Notes: generated by a model from the letters alone, not told the origin. Shown: positions 41,946 through 52,877, counted from the first letter of the stretch. The stretch: DNA of 64,000 nt from Rhynchopus sp. YZ270_cl-10 (GCA_964035575.1 OZ037933.1:372001-436000); one strand, 5' to 3'. A program made the numbers and translations.

Positions 41946-43141
41946 GGGGAGGGTCACTGTACTCGATAAATGCGATTTTTCCGATTTTGATCCTCAGAAC
42001 CGCAGAAGTCCCCGAAAACTATACCAAACCACCTAGGGGACCCAAAAAACGCACCAGCGCCCCAGTTTTGACACAGAAACACTCAGATGATGCCTGAAAT
42101 GCAATTTTTAAAAAATGCCTACAGAACTTGTACCTGCCCACCCCCCGTAGATAGAGCAACTCACACATTCATCACGCCTCAGTGTGGGCCAGGGGCCAGA
42201 AAAGCCCCCAAAGCCACATATTTTCACCCCAGAACCTATCCCGAGGGGTACCCAGGCTGTTTCGGGGTGTTTAGAGGGACTTGGTGGAACTTAGAACCAT
42301 GTTTCAAAAAGGGTACAAGTACTGTGCCAAGGGTTTTCCCACCCTAAGGTATCTGAAGCCGTCAAAAAGCGTGAAGTAGGCAATAAATCAAAAAATACCC
42401 CCTGAGGTCAAAAAAACCACACCATAGGCCCATTTGGACCCCAAAAATCGAATTCCGCCCGGTTTTGGGCACTTTTGACCACTTCTGAGCGACTTTTTTG
42501 CGTTTTTTAAAAGTGACCACCAACTTGTACCTGCCCACCCCCCCTGTAGATAGAGCAACTCACACATCCATCACGCCTCAGTGTGAGCCAGGGGCCACAA
42601 AAGCCCCCAAAGCCACATATTTTCACCCCAGAACCTATCCCGAGGGGTACCCAGGCTGTTTCGGGGTGTTTAGAGGGACTTGGTGGAACTTAGAACCATG
42701 TTTCAAAAAGGGTACAAGTACTGTGCCAAGGGTTTGCCCTCTCAAGGGACCAAGTACTTGTACCCTTTTTGAAACATGGTTCTAAGTTCCACCAAGTCCC
42801 TCTAAACACCCCGAAACAGGCTGGGTACCCCTCGGGATAGGTTCTGGGGTGAAAATATGTGGCTTTGGGGGCTTTTGTGGCCCCTGGCTCACACTGAGGC
42901 GTGATGGATGTGTGAGTTGCTCTATCTACAGGGGTGGGCAGGTACAAGTTCTGTAGGCACTCTTTTAAAATTGCATTTCAGGCATTATCTGAGTGTTTCT
43001 GTGTCAAAACTGGGGCGCTGGTGCGTTTTTTGGGTCCCCTAGGTGGTTTGGTATAGTTTTCGGGGACTTCTGCGGTTCTGAGGATCAAAATCGGAAAAAT
43101 CGCATTTATCGAGAGATTTAACGTGCAGTGACCCTCCCCTA
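41944..43141. mobile_element. Fold-back element E (1.2 kb)
   Basis: It is palindromic about a centre near 42740. The ends are TAGGGGAGGGTCACTG and CAGTGACCCTCCCCTA, then ATAAATGCGATTTTTCCG and its complement. Within the left half a second, nearly direct copy of part of the arm is present (42120-42350 repeated at 42510-42740). It is related to the inner segment at 48-562. No coding capacity. Confidence 0.85.
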
Positions 43142-43272
43142 CCCCCCCCCCCCCCCCTAGGCATACTTGTCCCCCCATTATGGGGAGGGGTAAAATATGG
43201 GGAAAATATGGGGGATTTCCCCCCCCCATATTCCCCCATATTTTCCCCATATTTCCCCCATATTTTTTATGG

Positions 43273-43384
43273 GGGAATAGATGTACTGGTGTACTGGTGT
43301 ACTGGTGTACTGGTGTACTGGTGTACTGGTGTACTGGTGTACTGGTGTACTGGTGTACTGGTGTACTGGTGTACTGGTGTACTG
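43273..43384. repeat. GTACTGGT tandem array (8-bp unit, ~14 copies)
   Basis: Perfect units inside the left part of element F. Confidence 0.96.
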
Positions 43385-43701
43385 CTTCTGTACGTTACTT
43401 ACCTACCCACCCCTCCAACACAACATTTTCGACGTTTCTCTGACGCATGAGCATTACATGGTTGTAAGTCCCTATAAGAAGGGCAAACCTGCTGACGTTT
43501 TGGTATGGGCAGAAAGAAGGGTAACATTATGAGTTCCTCTGAGACTCCCCTGTTTTGCCACCGGTGTCAGGCATCAACAGGCCTAACCGCCCAGATGGTT
43601 TCAACACAAAGCTTCACGACATCGGGCCTTCCGGTGCCATCGATAAGGCCCTCGACACAGACGGGTTAGCATTGCCCCTGCGTTTGACCTATAGCCCACT
43701 T

Positions 43702-43984
43702 ACTAGTACACTAGTACACTAGTACACTAGTACACTAGTACACTAGTACACTAGTACACTAGTACACTAGTACACTAGTACACTAGTACACTAGTACACT
43801 AGTACACTAGTACACTAGTACACTAGTACACTAGTACACTAGTACACTAGTACACTAGTACACTAGTACACTAGTACACTAGTACACTAGTACACTAGTA
43901 CACTAGTACACTAGTACACTAGTACACTAGTACACTAGTACACTAGTACACTAGTACACTAGTACACTAGTACACTAGTACACT
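43702..43984. repeat. ACTAGTAC tandem array (8-bp unit, ~35 copies)
   Basis: Perfect units inside the right part of element F. The unit contains the palindromes ACTAGT and, across the joint, GTAC. Confidence 0.96.
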
Positions 43985-44179
43985 ATAGTACACAAGGAAA
44001 ACAATAGGAAAACACCCCCATATTTCCCCCATAATCCCCCATATTCCCCCATATTCCCCCATATTTGTGCAGTATTCCTGCTGTATTCCCCCCATATTTC
44101 CCCCATATTTGCCACAAAAGTGTAGGGTACCAAAATATGGGGGAATAGGGCCTCCCCATATTGGGGGGACAAGTATGCC

Positions 44180-45368
44180 TAGGTGGGGGCAAAACCTTCA
44201 GGACGGGTGAGGCATTTTGACTTTTTTGGACTTCCGCGCAAAGTACCCACAAACCACCCCTCATACCCACCCAGAAATGGGTCAGAAACACCCTGTGACC
44301 CGAAAATCCATGCTAAGGGCGACTCAGAATATGAAAAAATGCAAAAAAATAGTGAAAAAGTGGCCTTTTGACGGTTTTGGCCATGTTGGGTAAAATGGCC
44401 ATTTTTGGACAAAAAAATCAAAAAAACAGCAAAATTTCGACGTCATGACAGCTGCTTGGGCACAAACCTACCCCAGGGAGGTCCTGTGAGTCCATTCCGA
44501 CCTGTTTTGGACACTTTAGGTACTTTTTTTGGCCGTTTTTTGGTGTTTTTAGGTCAAAAAATACCCTGGACTTTACCCTGGACGTCCCTGGGCCGCGACT
44601 TGCGCCCTGCTTTCAGACCCACTCTGGGCCAAAAAATGGGTGAAAACCCCCGAAAAAGCACTCCGGGAACCCAGATAGTTCCAAATATCCACTAGAAACC
44701 CACCCAAACACCTCAAAAACATGCCAGAAAAATATTTTCAAAAACACACTTTTTTCAAAAAGTTCATCTGGGCAGGTTCCATAATGACTTATTTGAAAAA
44801 GTGTGTTTTTAAAAATATTTTTCTGGCATGTTTTTGAGGTGTTTGGGTGGGTTTCTGGTGGATATTTGGAACTATCTGGGTTCCCGGAGTGCTTTTTCGG
44901 GGGTTTTCACCCATTTTTTGGCCCAGAGTGGGTCTGAAAGCAGGGCGCAAGTCCGGTCCGGGGATAGTCCGGGGATAGTCCGGGGATGTTTTTTGACCTA
45001 AAAACACCAAAAAACGGCCAAAAAAAGTACCTAAAGTGTCCAAAACAGGTCGGAATAGACTCACAGGACCTCCCTGGGGTAGGTTTGTGCCCAAGCAGCT
45101 GTCATGACGTCGAAATTTTGCTGTTTTTTTAATTTTTTTGTCCAAAAATGGCCATTTTACCCAACATGGCCAAAACCGTCAAAAGGCCACTTTTTCACTT
45201 TTTTTTGCATTTTTTCATATTCTGAGTCGCCCTTAGCATGGATTTTCGGGTCACAGGGTGTTTCTGACCCATTTCTGGGTGGGTATGAGGGGTGGTTTGT
45301 ACGTACTTTGCGCGGAAGTCCAAAAAAGTCAAAATGCCTCAAAAAAATAGGGGTTTTGCCCCCACCTA
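44180..45368. mobile_element. Fold-back element G, inverted copy of A (1.19 kb)
   Basis: It has the same ends, length and centre as element A but lies in reverse orientation; only scattered base differences are seen. It abuts element F through CCTAGG and is followed by a C run. Confidence 0.88.
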
Positions 45369-45396
45369 CCCCCCCCCCCCTGTTCCTGATCCCGAT

Positions 45397-46707
45397 TCAC
45401 GGCGACACCGCTGCCATCTGCGGGACCTCCCCTACCCCGACGTTGTGAAACCCCACATTCCGGAGCGAGTCTTGGAACTCCTGCTCAGCAAGCCGTTCGA
45501 TGGCGATTTTGCGCTGTTCTGCCTTGAGGCCGACGTCGAAGGTGGCGCTGCTGCTGCTTGGCTCTGCCGCAGGGACACCGCCTTGGATGACCCCTTCACC
45601 ACCGCCACCGCCACCACCCTTCTTTGCACGCGAACGCTCTCTTTTCTCTGGCATCCGTACCACAGAAGCAGCCTCCTTCCGCAACCACCTTGCCACGTCT
45701 CCAGGATGGGTGCGCATCCCCGTCACACCCTGTACCGCCATCTCCATCCTTGCTCCTGACAGCCAGAGGTCTGGTACGCAGTGCCCCTTTGCTGATCTAT
45801 CGAAGGATGACACCACAGCATCTTCGTAGCAGGCCCGCTTGTCGTCCGCGTGTTGCGCACAGTTGACCCGTTTGATCAGCCGATCCAGCTCCCTTTGGTT
45901 GTCCTTCTTCGCAGGGTTTCGTCGTTCCCTCCCGCTTTCTCGTGTCATTGAGATGCCTGGGATGTGTTTTTTTACCTTCTTCCCAGCCCCCCGCTCCGCC
46001 CCCCCGGCTGCCCCAGGAAATGATGAAAGCAGCCAATTGTATTTCCCCATAGTGTCCCGCGGTGCAGAGGAAATACCCCCTGGACCGCGCCCTTCGGAAT
46101 GCGGGGTTTGGTTCGCCCAGCGCCAGCCACGCTTCGCGGGGCGGTCCGGCTTGGCAACTGGGGTGTGCACTGTGGAGGCATAATCGGTCCTTTCATCGGG
46201 CGATACCATATTCTCTCTTAACGATCTCCCCGACTTTGAGGTTGAGCTTTTTGAAAAGCAAAACCCACGCACCCTCTTATCCGGCGCATGCCTGGTCTGC
46301 GTGCTATCACACCCCCATGCGGGTCGTGGCTGCGTTTGTATCTCCGCAGGAGAAGGGGTAACCGATGCAACGGGGCTGGTACAGTCTCTTCCTATCGTTC
46401 CTATAGACGGACCGATCTTTCCATGGGCTTCTACAGCGTGAAATGCGCAGAGCGGATCGTAGGAACCACTGTCAGGTGTAGTAGCTGGGAGGCGTGTGGA
46501 CGCTGTCCGTGCAGCTTTGCCCAGGGTAGGTGTGTGGGGTCGGTGCTCCCTCGAGCTGTGTCGGTGGTTCACATCGTACACCACGTCTACAGCGCGGCGT
46601 GTTCGCAGGCTGGTTGCAACGTTATTGTTGAATGGGCTGAACGCAGTGTCACGTCCTGTATGTCTGACGAAGACATGAGAACCTTTGATATGCCCTGCTA
46701 TGACCAT
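45397..46707 (-). CDS. Unknown basic protein (up to 436 aa)
   Basis: No family is recognised. The frame is rich in R, K, S and T with a glycine run (KKGGGGGGGEG) near the C-terminus. The best protein-like part is the second half, from MGKYNWLLSSFPGA through RELDRLIKRVNCAQHADDKR, CVPDLWLSGARMEMAVQGV and DVARWLRKEAASVVRMP, which ends with a predicted helix (LKAEQRKIAIERLAEQEF). The start is uncertain. A strong pyrimidine tract ends just before the first ATG and the first AG falls inside the frame, so a spliced leader may be joined downstream of the listed start and a later methionine used. Element G ends only about 30 bases beyond the stop codon. Confidence 0.5.
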   Translation of the reverse strand: MVIAGHIKGSHVFVRHTGRDTAFSPFNNNVATSLRTRRAVDVVYDVNHRHSSREHRPHTPTLGKAARTASTRLPATTPDSGSYDPLCAFHAVEAHGKIGPSIGTIGRDCTSPVASVTPSPAEIQTQPRPAWGCDSTQTRHAPDKRVRGFCFSKSSTSKSGRSLRENMVSPDERTDYASTVHTPVAKPDRPAKRGWRWANQTPHSEGRGPGGISSAPRDTMGKYNWLLSSFPGAAGGAERGAGKKVKKHIPGISMTRESGRERRNPAKKDNQRELDRLIKRVNCAQHADDKRACYEDAVVSSFDRSAKGHCVPDLWLSGARMEMAVQGVTGMRTHPGDVARWLRKEAASVVRMPEKRERSRAKKGGGGGGGEGVIQGGVPAAEPSSSSATFDVGLKAEQRKIAIERLAEQEFQDSLRNVGFHNVGVGEVPQMAAVSP

Positions 46708-47714
46708 GTGGGAGGAAGAGGAGGAGGAGGAGGGGGGAGAGAAGAAGAAAGAAGTTTATAAGATGAACCTTAAGCCGCTCTCTCTGTGATTTTAGCCACC
46801 TTTGATTGCAATTTGGTAGTTGCACAGATTCAGATGACTCTGGAATTACACAAAAGGGTTATGGGGTGGAGAAAGAGGGAAGGAGAAGAAGAAGAGGGGG
46901 GTTGAGGAACTCTCTGTTGCGTGTTGGGATTTAAGTTTTAAAAAAAAAATGTGAAAAAAAAGGGGTGGGGGGGGGGGGGTATCAATGTTCGATGAGGATA
47001 CCTTTCTTTTTTTTCTTTTTCACTGTAACCTATCGAAGGACCTACCGAAAGAGGCATGACGCCTGACTACTGGGTAGTTTTTTTTTTCCTCTTTTTGGAA
47101 GCCGTACCACATGGTACTGCCTCTTTGCTTTGTTTTACGCAGCGAGGGGATCCACACTACGGCTGAATAAGGGGGGGGGACAGTTTCCTTTTTTCCTCGT
47201 GGGGACACACAACCTCTCTTTTTTTTGTGCCACTCCAATTTGATTGTTGGAAAAAAAACAATGTGACAATGTTTCGTGTACCCACTTTTCATATTGTGTT
47301 TCGACCTCCCTGACATTTTTGCAGTGCGAAAAAACGTACAATGTGACTCTGAGGGGGAGGGGGAACAAAGAGCAGCTTTTTTTTGTCGGACGAAACCGAA
47401 GTTTCTCTGTGATTAGCCACCAAAGAAGAAAAAAAAAAAATCAATGCTCCGGGAGGGGGGGTCGATATTGACAGGTCACTGACAACAGGAACTATTATAA
47501 TAGACACCCCCCCCACGATATTGACAGGTTTCGACAGGTCGTTCGACCGATTTCCGAAAGCACCAATCAAGTAGTCGCTTTCAGGGGGGAAACGGGGGTG
47601 TACTGTGGATATGAGGGAAAAGAGTCATTTTTTCAGGGCTATGCATACACATAAACTGTATAAACAAAACGGTGCACACAATTTTTGCTTTTGGGTGCGA
47701 AAAGAAATAAATTG
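46708..47714. other. Spacer; contains repeat R3
   Basis: No gene is seen. A G run lies near 46965, and R3 at 47441-47567. Confidence 0.5.
47441..47567. repeat. R3 repeat, GGTGCT-type ends
   Basis: It starts (GG)TGCTCCGGGAGG and ends TTTCCGAAAGCACC, with GATATTGACAGGTC and CGACAGGTCGTT motifs inside. AATCAA lies at both edges. Other copies are at 56806-56880 and 60079-60216. Confidence 0.65.
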
Positions 47715-48336
47715 GTACAGTCCATAAACCTCCCCCCCTAAAAGGTAACCTTTTGAATTTTTTTCACATTAGATAACTTCCACTCGGACTTTTTGCTCGA
47801 TTTTTGCTCCTTTGAACTCAGAATAACGTTTCTGAGGTCACAGGAGCAAAAATCGAGCAAAAAGTCCGAGTGGAAGATAGATGAATTAACGTCGAGAGGT
47901 AAAAAAGCTAATTGGGCATTGGGTTTTGAGTGGGCTGCGAAAAGCTACTTTTTCACTATTTTTTTGCATTTTGTCGTATTCTGGGGTGGGTAACTGGTGA
48001 AATTTCACCCCACAGGGTGCCCCAGGCCTATTCTGGAGGTGGTTTCCACCCGGAGATGCTCAGAAGTGTCACAAATAATGAAAAATATTGTTTGGGAAAC
48101 GGTTTACCCACGAAACTAACGCAAAACCCAATTCCCAATTAGCTTTTTTACCTCTCGACGTTAACTCATCTATCTTCCACTCGGACTTTTTGCTCGATTT
48201 TTGCTCCTGTGACCTCAGAAACGTTATTCTGAGTTCAAAGGAGCAAAAATCGAGCAAAAAGTCCGAGTGGAAGTTATCTAATGTGAAAAAAATTCAAAAG
48301 GTTACCTTTTAGGGGGGGAGGTTTATGGACTGTACC
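47715..48336. mobile_element. Fold-back element (622 bp)
   Basis: Long arms begin GGTACAGTCCATAAACCTCC, then C7-TA-AAAGGTAACC, and include a repeated AGCAAAAATCGAGCAAAAAG segment in both orientations. The right half is the complement. The loop (about 47930-48120) carries A-type motifs (CACTATTTTTTTGCATTTT, CAGGGTG). No coding capacity. Confidence 0.8.
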
Positions 48337-49047
48337 TATTATACGTTCTCCCCAAAGGAGAAAAAAAAGATGAGAGCGAAAAAAATACTTGGAAACGATA
48401 TCAACATCTGGGGGAGGAAGAGAGAAAAGTGGGTCAGATATTCTAAGCCTCTCGGTTGCTCGAAAAGGGAAAAAAAAAACCTCCGAAAATCCTGGAAATA
48501 GCCCTGACACACACAAACACACACACACATTGGGGCAATATATTACGCAAGAATTACCCCTGCTAGTTATCAAACACACAACAAAAATTGACTTGAAATA
48601 CAAAGCCCTCTTGTGACAGTGTACCCATAAAAAAAAAGGGAACCTCGACCGACCTACAAGGTTGGCAGTCCCAGCATCTCCACGGACGCAGGCACCAGGG
48701 CAAGGGGGGGGCTGAACGCAAGCCTTGTCTGTGCTTTGGTCATCTCAAAGGTTCGTAAAAAGATGCAGAAGTGGGGGTCTCGGTTACTATTTGTTCTTGG
48801 TTTATGGCGCGTTTTCGGGTCTGCGGGATAGCGCCAGATGACGTCTGATGGTGCACAATTATGTACGATTTGGCGCGATTATTTGCCCAGAAAACGCTAC
48901 AACGTTTTAGCAAATAATAAGTGATTTTTGCAAATACGAAAATTTGCAAAGAATGACCGATATTAGCAAAGTAATGATGCAAATAAGAACTGAGACCACC
49001 GCTTTTAAGCCTTTCGTGTTTACTCGTCTTCAAAAAAAAAAGGGGGG

Positions 49048-49150
49048 GTGAAGTTGACAGTGCAAAACGCCTCTGGGACGCAGGCACTTGACACTCCGCG
49101 GGTTATTGAACCCCCCGGAGTGTTGCATTTTGGAGTTGCCGACAGGGAAA
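49048..49150. repeat. Dispersed repeat R2
   Basis: Contains GAAGTTGACAGTGCAAAACG, CCTCTGGGACGCAGGCAC, a hairpin made of ACACTCCGCGGGTT and AACCCCCCGGAGTGT, and ACAGGGAAACTGTAAGCAGG. Other copies start near 49725, 54895, 57365 and 63930. Confidence 0.75.
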
Positions 49151-49724
49151 CTGTAAGCAGGAACACAGTCATTAAAAAAAAGGGGGGAATATACCCCAAT
49201 ATGGGGTTGATGGGAGAAGTACGGCAAGAGTGTGTGGTTCACCATGGCAGAAAGAGGAAAACGTTTCACCCACAATGTGGTGCAAAGCTGTGCGCACGCA
49301 CGTTCTTTATTTGTATCGGTACTCACAACATGATACAAAAAAATGGTATCGACAAAAAAAAAAAAAAAACATTTCAAAAATAATGATTGCACCATCAGAA
49401 AAGTGATGAGAAACAGATAATGGGGGGAGAGGGAGACGGGGGGGCGGGGGAGAGAAAAAAGGGGGAGGGTGGGGAGATGTCCGATGATGCGGACACCCTA
49501 AAAAATGTGTCTTTGAAAATACAAAAGCCCTCTCGTTGACAGTGTACCAAAAAGTGTTTAAAATGCGTACCGCAATCGCAAGACACGCGCCCCAATTGTT
49601 CGAAGTAATGATGCTTTTTTGGAAGTTGCAAAAAAAAAAAAAAAAAAAAAAAAATACTCAAAAACAATGACAGGGCTCGCGTAGCGTTTTCGTAGCAGCA
49701 TTATTGACAGCCTGCCAAAGAAAA

Positions 49725-49830
49725 GTGAAGTTGATAGTGCAAAACGCCTCTGGGACGCACTCCGCCGGGTTATCGAACCCCTGGAGTGTTGCACCTTGGG
49801 AGTTGCTCACAGGGAAACTGTAAGCACCTC
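49725..49830. repeat. Dispersed repeat R2
   Basis: Same motifs as the copy at 49048, with a short deletion after GGGACGCA. The shared tail ACAGGGAAACTGTAAGCA shows that the unit is about 100 bases long. Confidence 0.75.
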
Positions 49831-50129
49831 CCGACAAAAAAGAAAAAGAAAATTGATACCAGTCCTGTGTGGGTTTCCGGCCCTTTTTCGGGCCGTTGCC
49901 TTTCCAATCACCGTTGTGGTTACCGTTTCTACGATGTGATGCACCCTATTTTCCCCCCTCTTTTTTTTTTGATAAATTGTTGAAGTAGTGCCTCGGTTGT
50001 GTTGCCACAGTTGTGCAAATCTCCCTTTTTTTTTTTTGCTTTTTTTTTCTCGGGAATTTAATTTGCGCAATCCCCTCCCCCCCCACACCCCCAGAACTTT
50101 AAAAGTAAAAAACCACATACCCCCCCTTT

Positions 50130-52877
50130 TCACACAATAATAGAATCAGAAAACACCACATCAGTATCCTCTGGGGGTGGTGTCGCTGTTGCGGGCGCAT
50201 TTCTAACATTTGCCCCTTCCTCTTCCTCCTCTTCTTTCTCCTCCTCCTCCTCCTTCTCTGTTTGCTGCTCATTTCCTCCGTCCTCTTGACTCCAGGCATC
50301 GTTTTGGAGAAGCACATCACCTTCATCATCGCTAAGGTTTTGAATATCGTGGTGTACCGTGACGGATGTGGTGGTGGGCGCGATGTATGGGATGTTGATC
50401 GATGCGGCCTCCGCTTTGGTTAAAATGCTTCGACGGATTGGGGGCATTTTGGACGGCCACCAATTGCGTTCTGCTGCGAGGATCATCATTGCAGGGACTA
50501 TCATGGCTCTGATGATAAACGCATCGAGCATAACACTAATTGTCAAAATAACCCCATACTGCCGCAGCACCATTTCCTGAGAAAAAAGCAGCCCACAGAA
50601 TGCGATGCACATAATTATCGCAGCGCCAGAGATTGTTGCCCCGCTCCTTGCTAAGGAGAGAACAATCGATTCTACGTCGCCAAAACCAGCCTTTCGGTAT
50701 TCCACCACCCGCATCAACAAAAAAATGTCATAATCCAATCCCAGAGAAATGCAGACCGGTAAAATGATGGTCGGGACCACAAAGGAGATGCCTTCGTTGT
50801 TAAAGTTTTTGAGGGACGGCATTGCCCAGTAAAAGAGGGGGGTTTGGAAGATGAGGTACGCAAACCCTAGGGTAGTCAGAAGGGTGTACAGCAACGCAAA
50901 AGCAAGACGAAGAGGAAGAACCGCAGACCGGAACGACCACGCAACAAAAATCATTACTGCAGCGAGAATGCCGCCGATAAACATCGGGGTGACGCTCGAC
51001 AGCTCTGCCGCCACTTCAACATCTATGCCGACCCCTGCGTGGAGGTAGAGTGTGTATCGTGGATCATCAAATTGTTTCAACCGTTCCTTAAACGCAGGAT
51101 ACCACAACGCGCCTTCCGGGCCAAAAATCTCGAATGGAGTGTACAAAATCATTAGCGTCGCCGTGTCGTCGTTGTCCACAAGAAACTCCTCGACTTGATC
51201 GTATTCGTAGCGTTTGCTTTTGAGAAAGCCGAAACGGTCCTGAAGGGTGAGCTCTCGGCCGTTTAGGTGCGCAATCGAAATCACATCACGGAGGGATGCA
51301 AACACCTCTTCCTTCGCAAATTCACGGAAGGATTGCACCGCAACATCACCTATAGCATGCAGCAGTTCGTACACTTCATTGCTGAAGACGGTTTTGTTCT
51401 TATCAACCCCCAACCCTTCGTGGATGTCAATCCCAAGATAGCTTGCATCCAGTCGTCCTGGCTCCAGACCTTTGTCCGACAAATGCCCGACCAATACTTG
51501 AGCCGGAACTGCCGCCCTGCTGAGGGAACGATCCACCGACGTGGTCAGAAACGGTGTGCACATTATGAACGGAACCCCAAAGAGAAACGCAAAGACCATC
51601 ACCTTCTTCGGATGGCGTGCAAGCCGCATCCCCATGTGGAACCACCAGAGATGTTTAATACGATCCCTCGCTGGGCCAACCGTTTTCCTTGGTTTGCATA
51701 CTGCGCAGGGGGCTGCGTGAATCCATCCGCTAAAGCAAAGTAAAAGGGCAGGTGTGAGAGCAAGGTTTGTCACTACCGTTACCACAGCGGTCACCCCGGT
51801 GCACCCTGCAGCCACCTGAAGGGCGCGCAACGGAAGCATAATACCAGAACCAAACGCTAGACACACCAAAAACCCTGACATCAAAATCGTCTTCCCCTGC
51901 CTCCGGACCATGATGACCACAGCGTACCACACGGTTTTCCCTTCTGCGATACATTCATTGTATCGTGACAACAAAAACAACGATGAATCTACCGACAGCG
52001 CAATGCATATACTGGCCATCACCTCCTGCACAGAATCTCCCATTCCCCACGTAAACGCAATAGGCAATGCAGCCGTGTACGACCCTCCCAGAGACATTAC
52101 CATACAAATTAAAGGGATAACCAACAACCGTAACGACTGTAGATAAAACGTTAACACCAGAAAGGCGAGCGGCACCACGACCATCTCCATCTGCAATAAG
52201 GACTTCATCGCCAAGCCATCGTTTTCAGCGTACATCTGCAGCGACCCGGTTATCCCAACTTTATACCCTAATTTGTCCCCAGAAATGGATTCCCCTGGCT
52301 TAACGGAGTCAAGAACATCGTTTGGAACGACCCCTCGGTAGTCCTCAATGCTTTCATAAGGGATGTCGATGTGCGCTGGGTCGACTAGCACATCTTTGAG
52401 TTTTCTGACCGCTTCCCTTGCTTCCTGGTATTCAAGGAGACAGAAGAAATAGAGTACCATCGTTTTTTTGTCGTAGCTAAGAAGCGAGCTGTTAGATCCT
52501 AGCCCTAATGTGTTAAGGTAGTAGCCTTCTACTACACCACGACCACGGGGGATGATTCCGCTGCGAAGCGTGGTGATTGCGACCCAAAAGGAAAAATCGC
52601 GCGCAACAGAGTTCAATGTCATGTCAATCGGTGAATCAACCACAATAGCGGCATACCTCTCTCCCGGTTTGTGAAACGTACCCAACACAAAAGTTTCAGC
52701 CAGCTCAGCATCCCCAAGCATGTTTTTATCAATATGAGAAGAGCGAGACTCAAAAATTGCAGGAGCAAGCACAATAAAGACACCCGCCAAATAGATCCAT
52801 AACACTATAACACCTGCGGAAAGATTCACCGCCCATACCGGAACAGAGGGTGAAGAAGGTAACACTTTGTGCAACAT
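50130..52877 (-). CDS. MMPL/RND-type membrane transporter (915 aa)
   Basis: This is a polytopic membrane protein of the RND superfamily, closest in pattern to MMPL and patched-like proteins, which move lipids or other hydrophobic substrates. A first membrane helix lies at about 18-42, followed by a large lumenal or extracellular loop. A five- to six-helix block follows (about 232-420) with the charged helix ALSVDSSLFLLSRYNE (Asp297), then a second loop and a second block (about 630-800). The second block has the signature GLDYDIFLLMR (from residue 713) and the post-helix AERNWWPSKMP typical of MMPL. The C-terminal ~100 residues are cytosolic and acidic (a long glutamate run). The start at 52877 lies after TTTTCTTTTTTTTTGAAAAG, a candidate acceptor. 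The gene appears complete in one exon; the substrate is unknown. Confidence 0.88.
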   Translation of the reverse strand: MLHKVLPSSPSVPVWAVNLSAGVIVLWIYLAGVFIVLAPAIFESRSSHIDKNMLGDAELAETFVLGTFHKPGERYAAIVVDSPIDMTLNSVARDFSFWVAITTLRSGIIPRGRGVVEGYYLNTLGLGSNSSLLSYDKKTMVLYFFCLLEYQEAREAVRKLKDVLVDPAHIDIPYESIEDYRGVVPNDVLDSVKPGESISGDKLGYKVGITGSLQMYAENDGLAMKSLLQMEMVVVPLAFLVLTFYLQSLRLLVIPLICMVMSLGGSYTAALPIAFTWGMGDSVQEVMASICIALSVDSSLFLLSRYNECIAEGKTVWYAVVIMVRRQGKTILMSGFLVCLAFGSGIMLPLRALQVAAGCTGVTAVVTVVTNLALTPALLLCFSGWIHAAPCAVCKPRKTVGPARDRIKHLWWFHMGMRLARHPKKVMVFAFLFGVPFIMCTPFLTTSVDRSLSRAAVPAQVLVGHLSDKGLEPGRLDASYLGIDIHEGLGVDKNKTVFSNEVYELLHAIGDVAVQSFREFAKEEVFASLRDVISIAHLNGRELTLQDRFGFLKSKRYEYDQVEEFLVDNDDTATLMILYTPFEIFGPEGALWYPAFKERLKQFDDPRYTLYLHAGVGIDVEVAAELSSVTPMFIGGILAAVMIFVAWSFRSAVLPLRLAFALLYTLLTTLGFAYLIFQTPLFYWAMPSLKNFNNEGISFVVPTIILPVCISLGLDYDIFLLMRVVEYRKAGFGDVESIVLSLARSGATISGAAIIMCIAFCGLLFSQEMVLRQYGVILTISVMLDAFIIRAMIVPAMMILAAERNWWPSKMPPIRRSILTKAEAASINIPYIAPTTTSVTVHHDIQNLSDDEGDVLLQNDAWSQEDGGNEQQTEKEEEEEKEEEEEEGANVRNAPATATPPPEDTDVVFSDSIIV

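Larger units (their letters stand above)
43158..44181. mobile_element. Fold-back element F (1.02 kb)
   Basis: The ends are TAGGCATACTTGTCCCCCCA and TGGGGGGACAAGTATGCCTA. Arms of (CCCCATATTT)-like motifs pair with each other. The interior has two different 8-base arrays and about 300 bases of unrecognised sequence between them. It is separated from E by a run of 16 C and shares its right TA with G. Confidence 0.85.
48337..50129. other. Spacer with several dispersed repeats
   Basis: R5 (CATTGGGGCAATAT...GCAAGAATTACCCC) lies at about 48525-48575. R1 tails are at about 48590-48620 and 49510-49550. R2 copies lie at 49048-49145 and 49725-49830. There are long A and T runs. No gene is supported. 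Confidence 0.55.

Noticed and set aside
41413-41946. Long open frames of repeated VHRYTGTQ or YLCTCVPV peptides
   Set aside because: They are translations of the 8-base array. Because 8 is not a multiple of 3, they cycle through frames on both strands and show no independent evidence of coding.
41521-43984. CRISPR-like periodic arrays
   Set aside because: The units are 7-8 bases in direct tandem with no spacers, in a eukaryotic genome.
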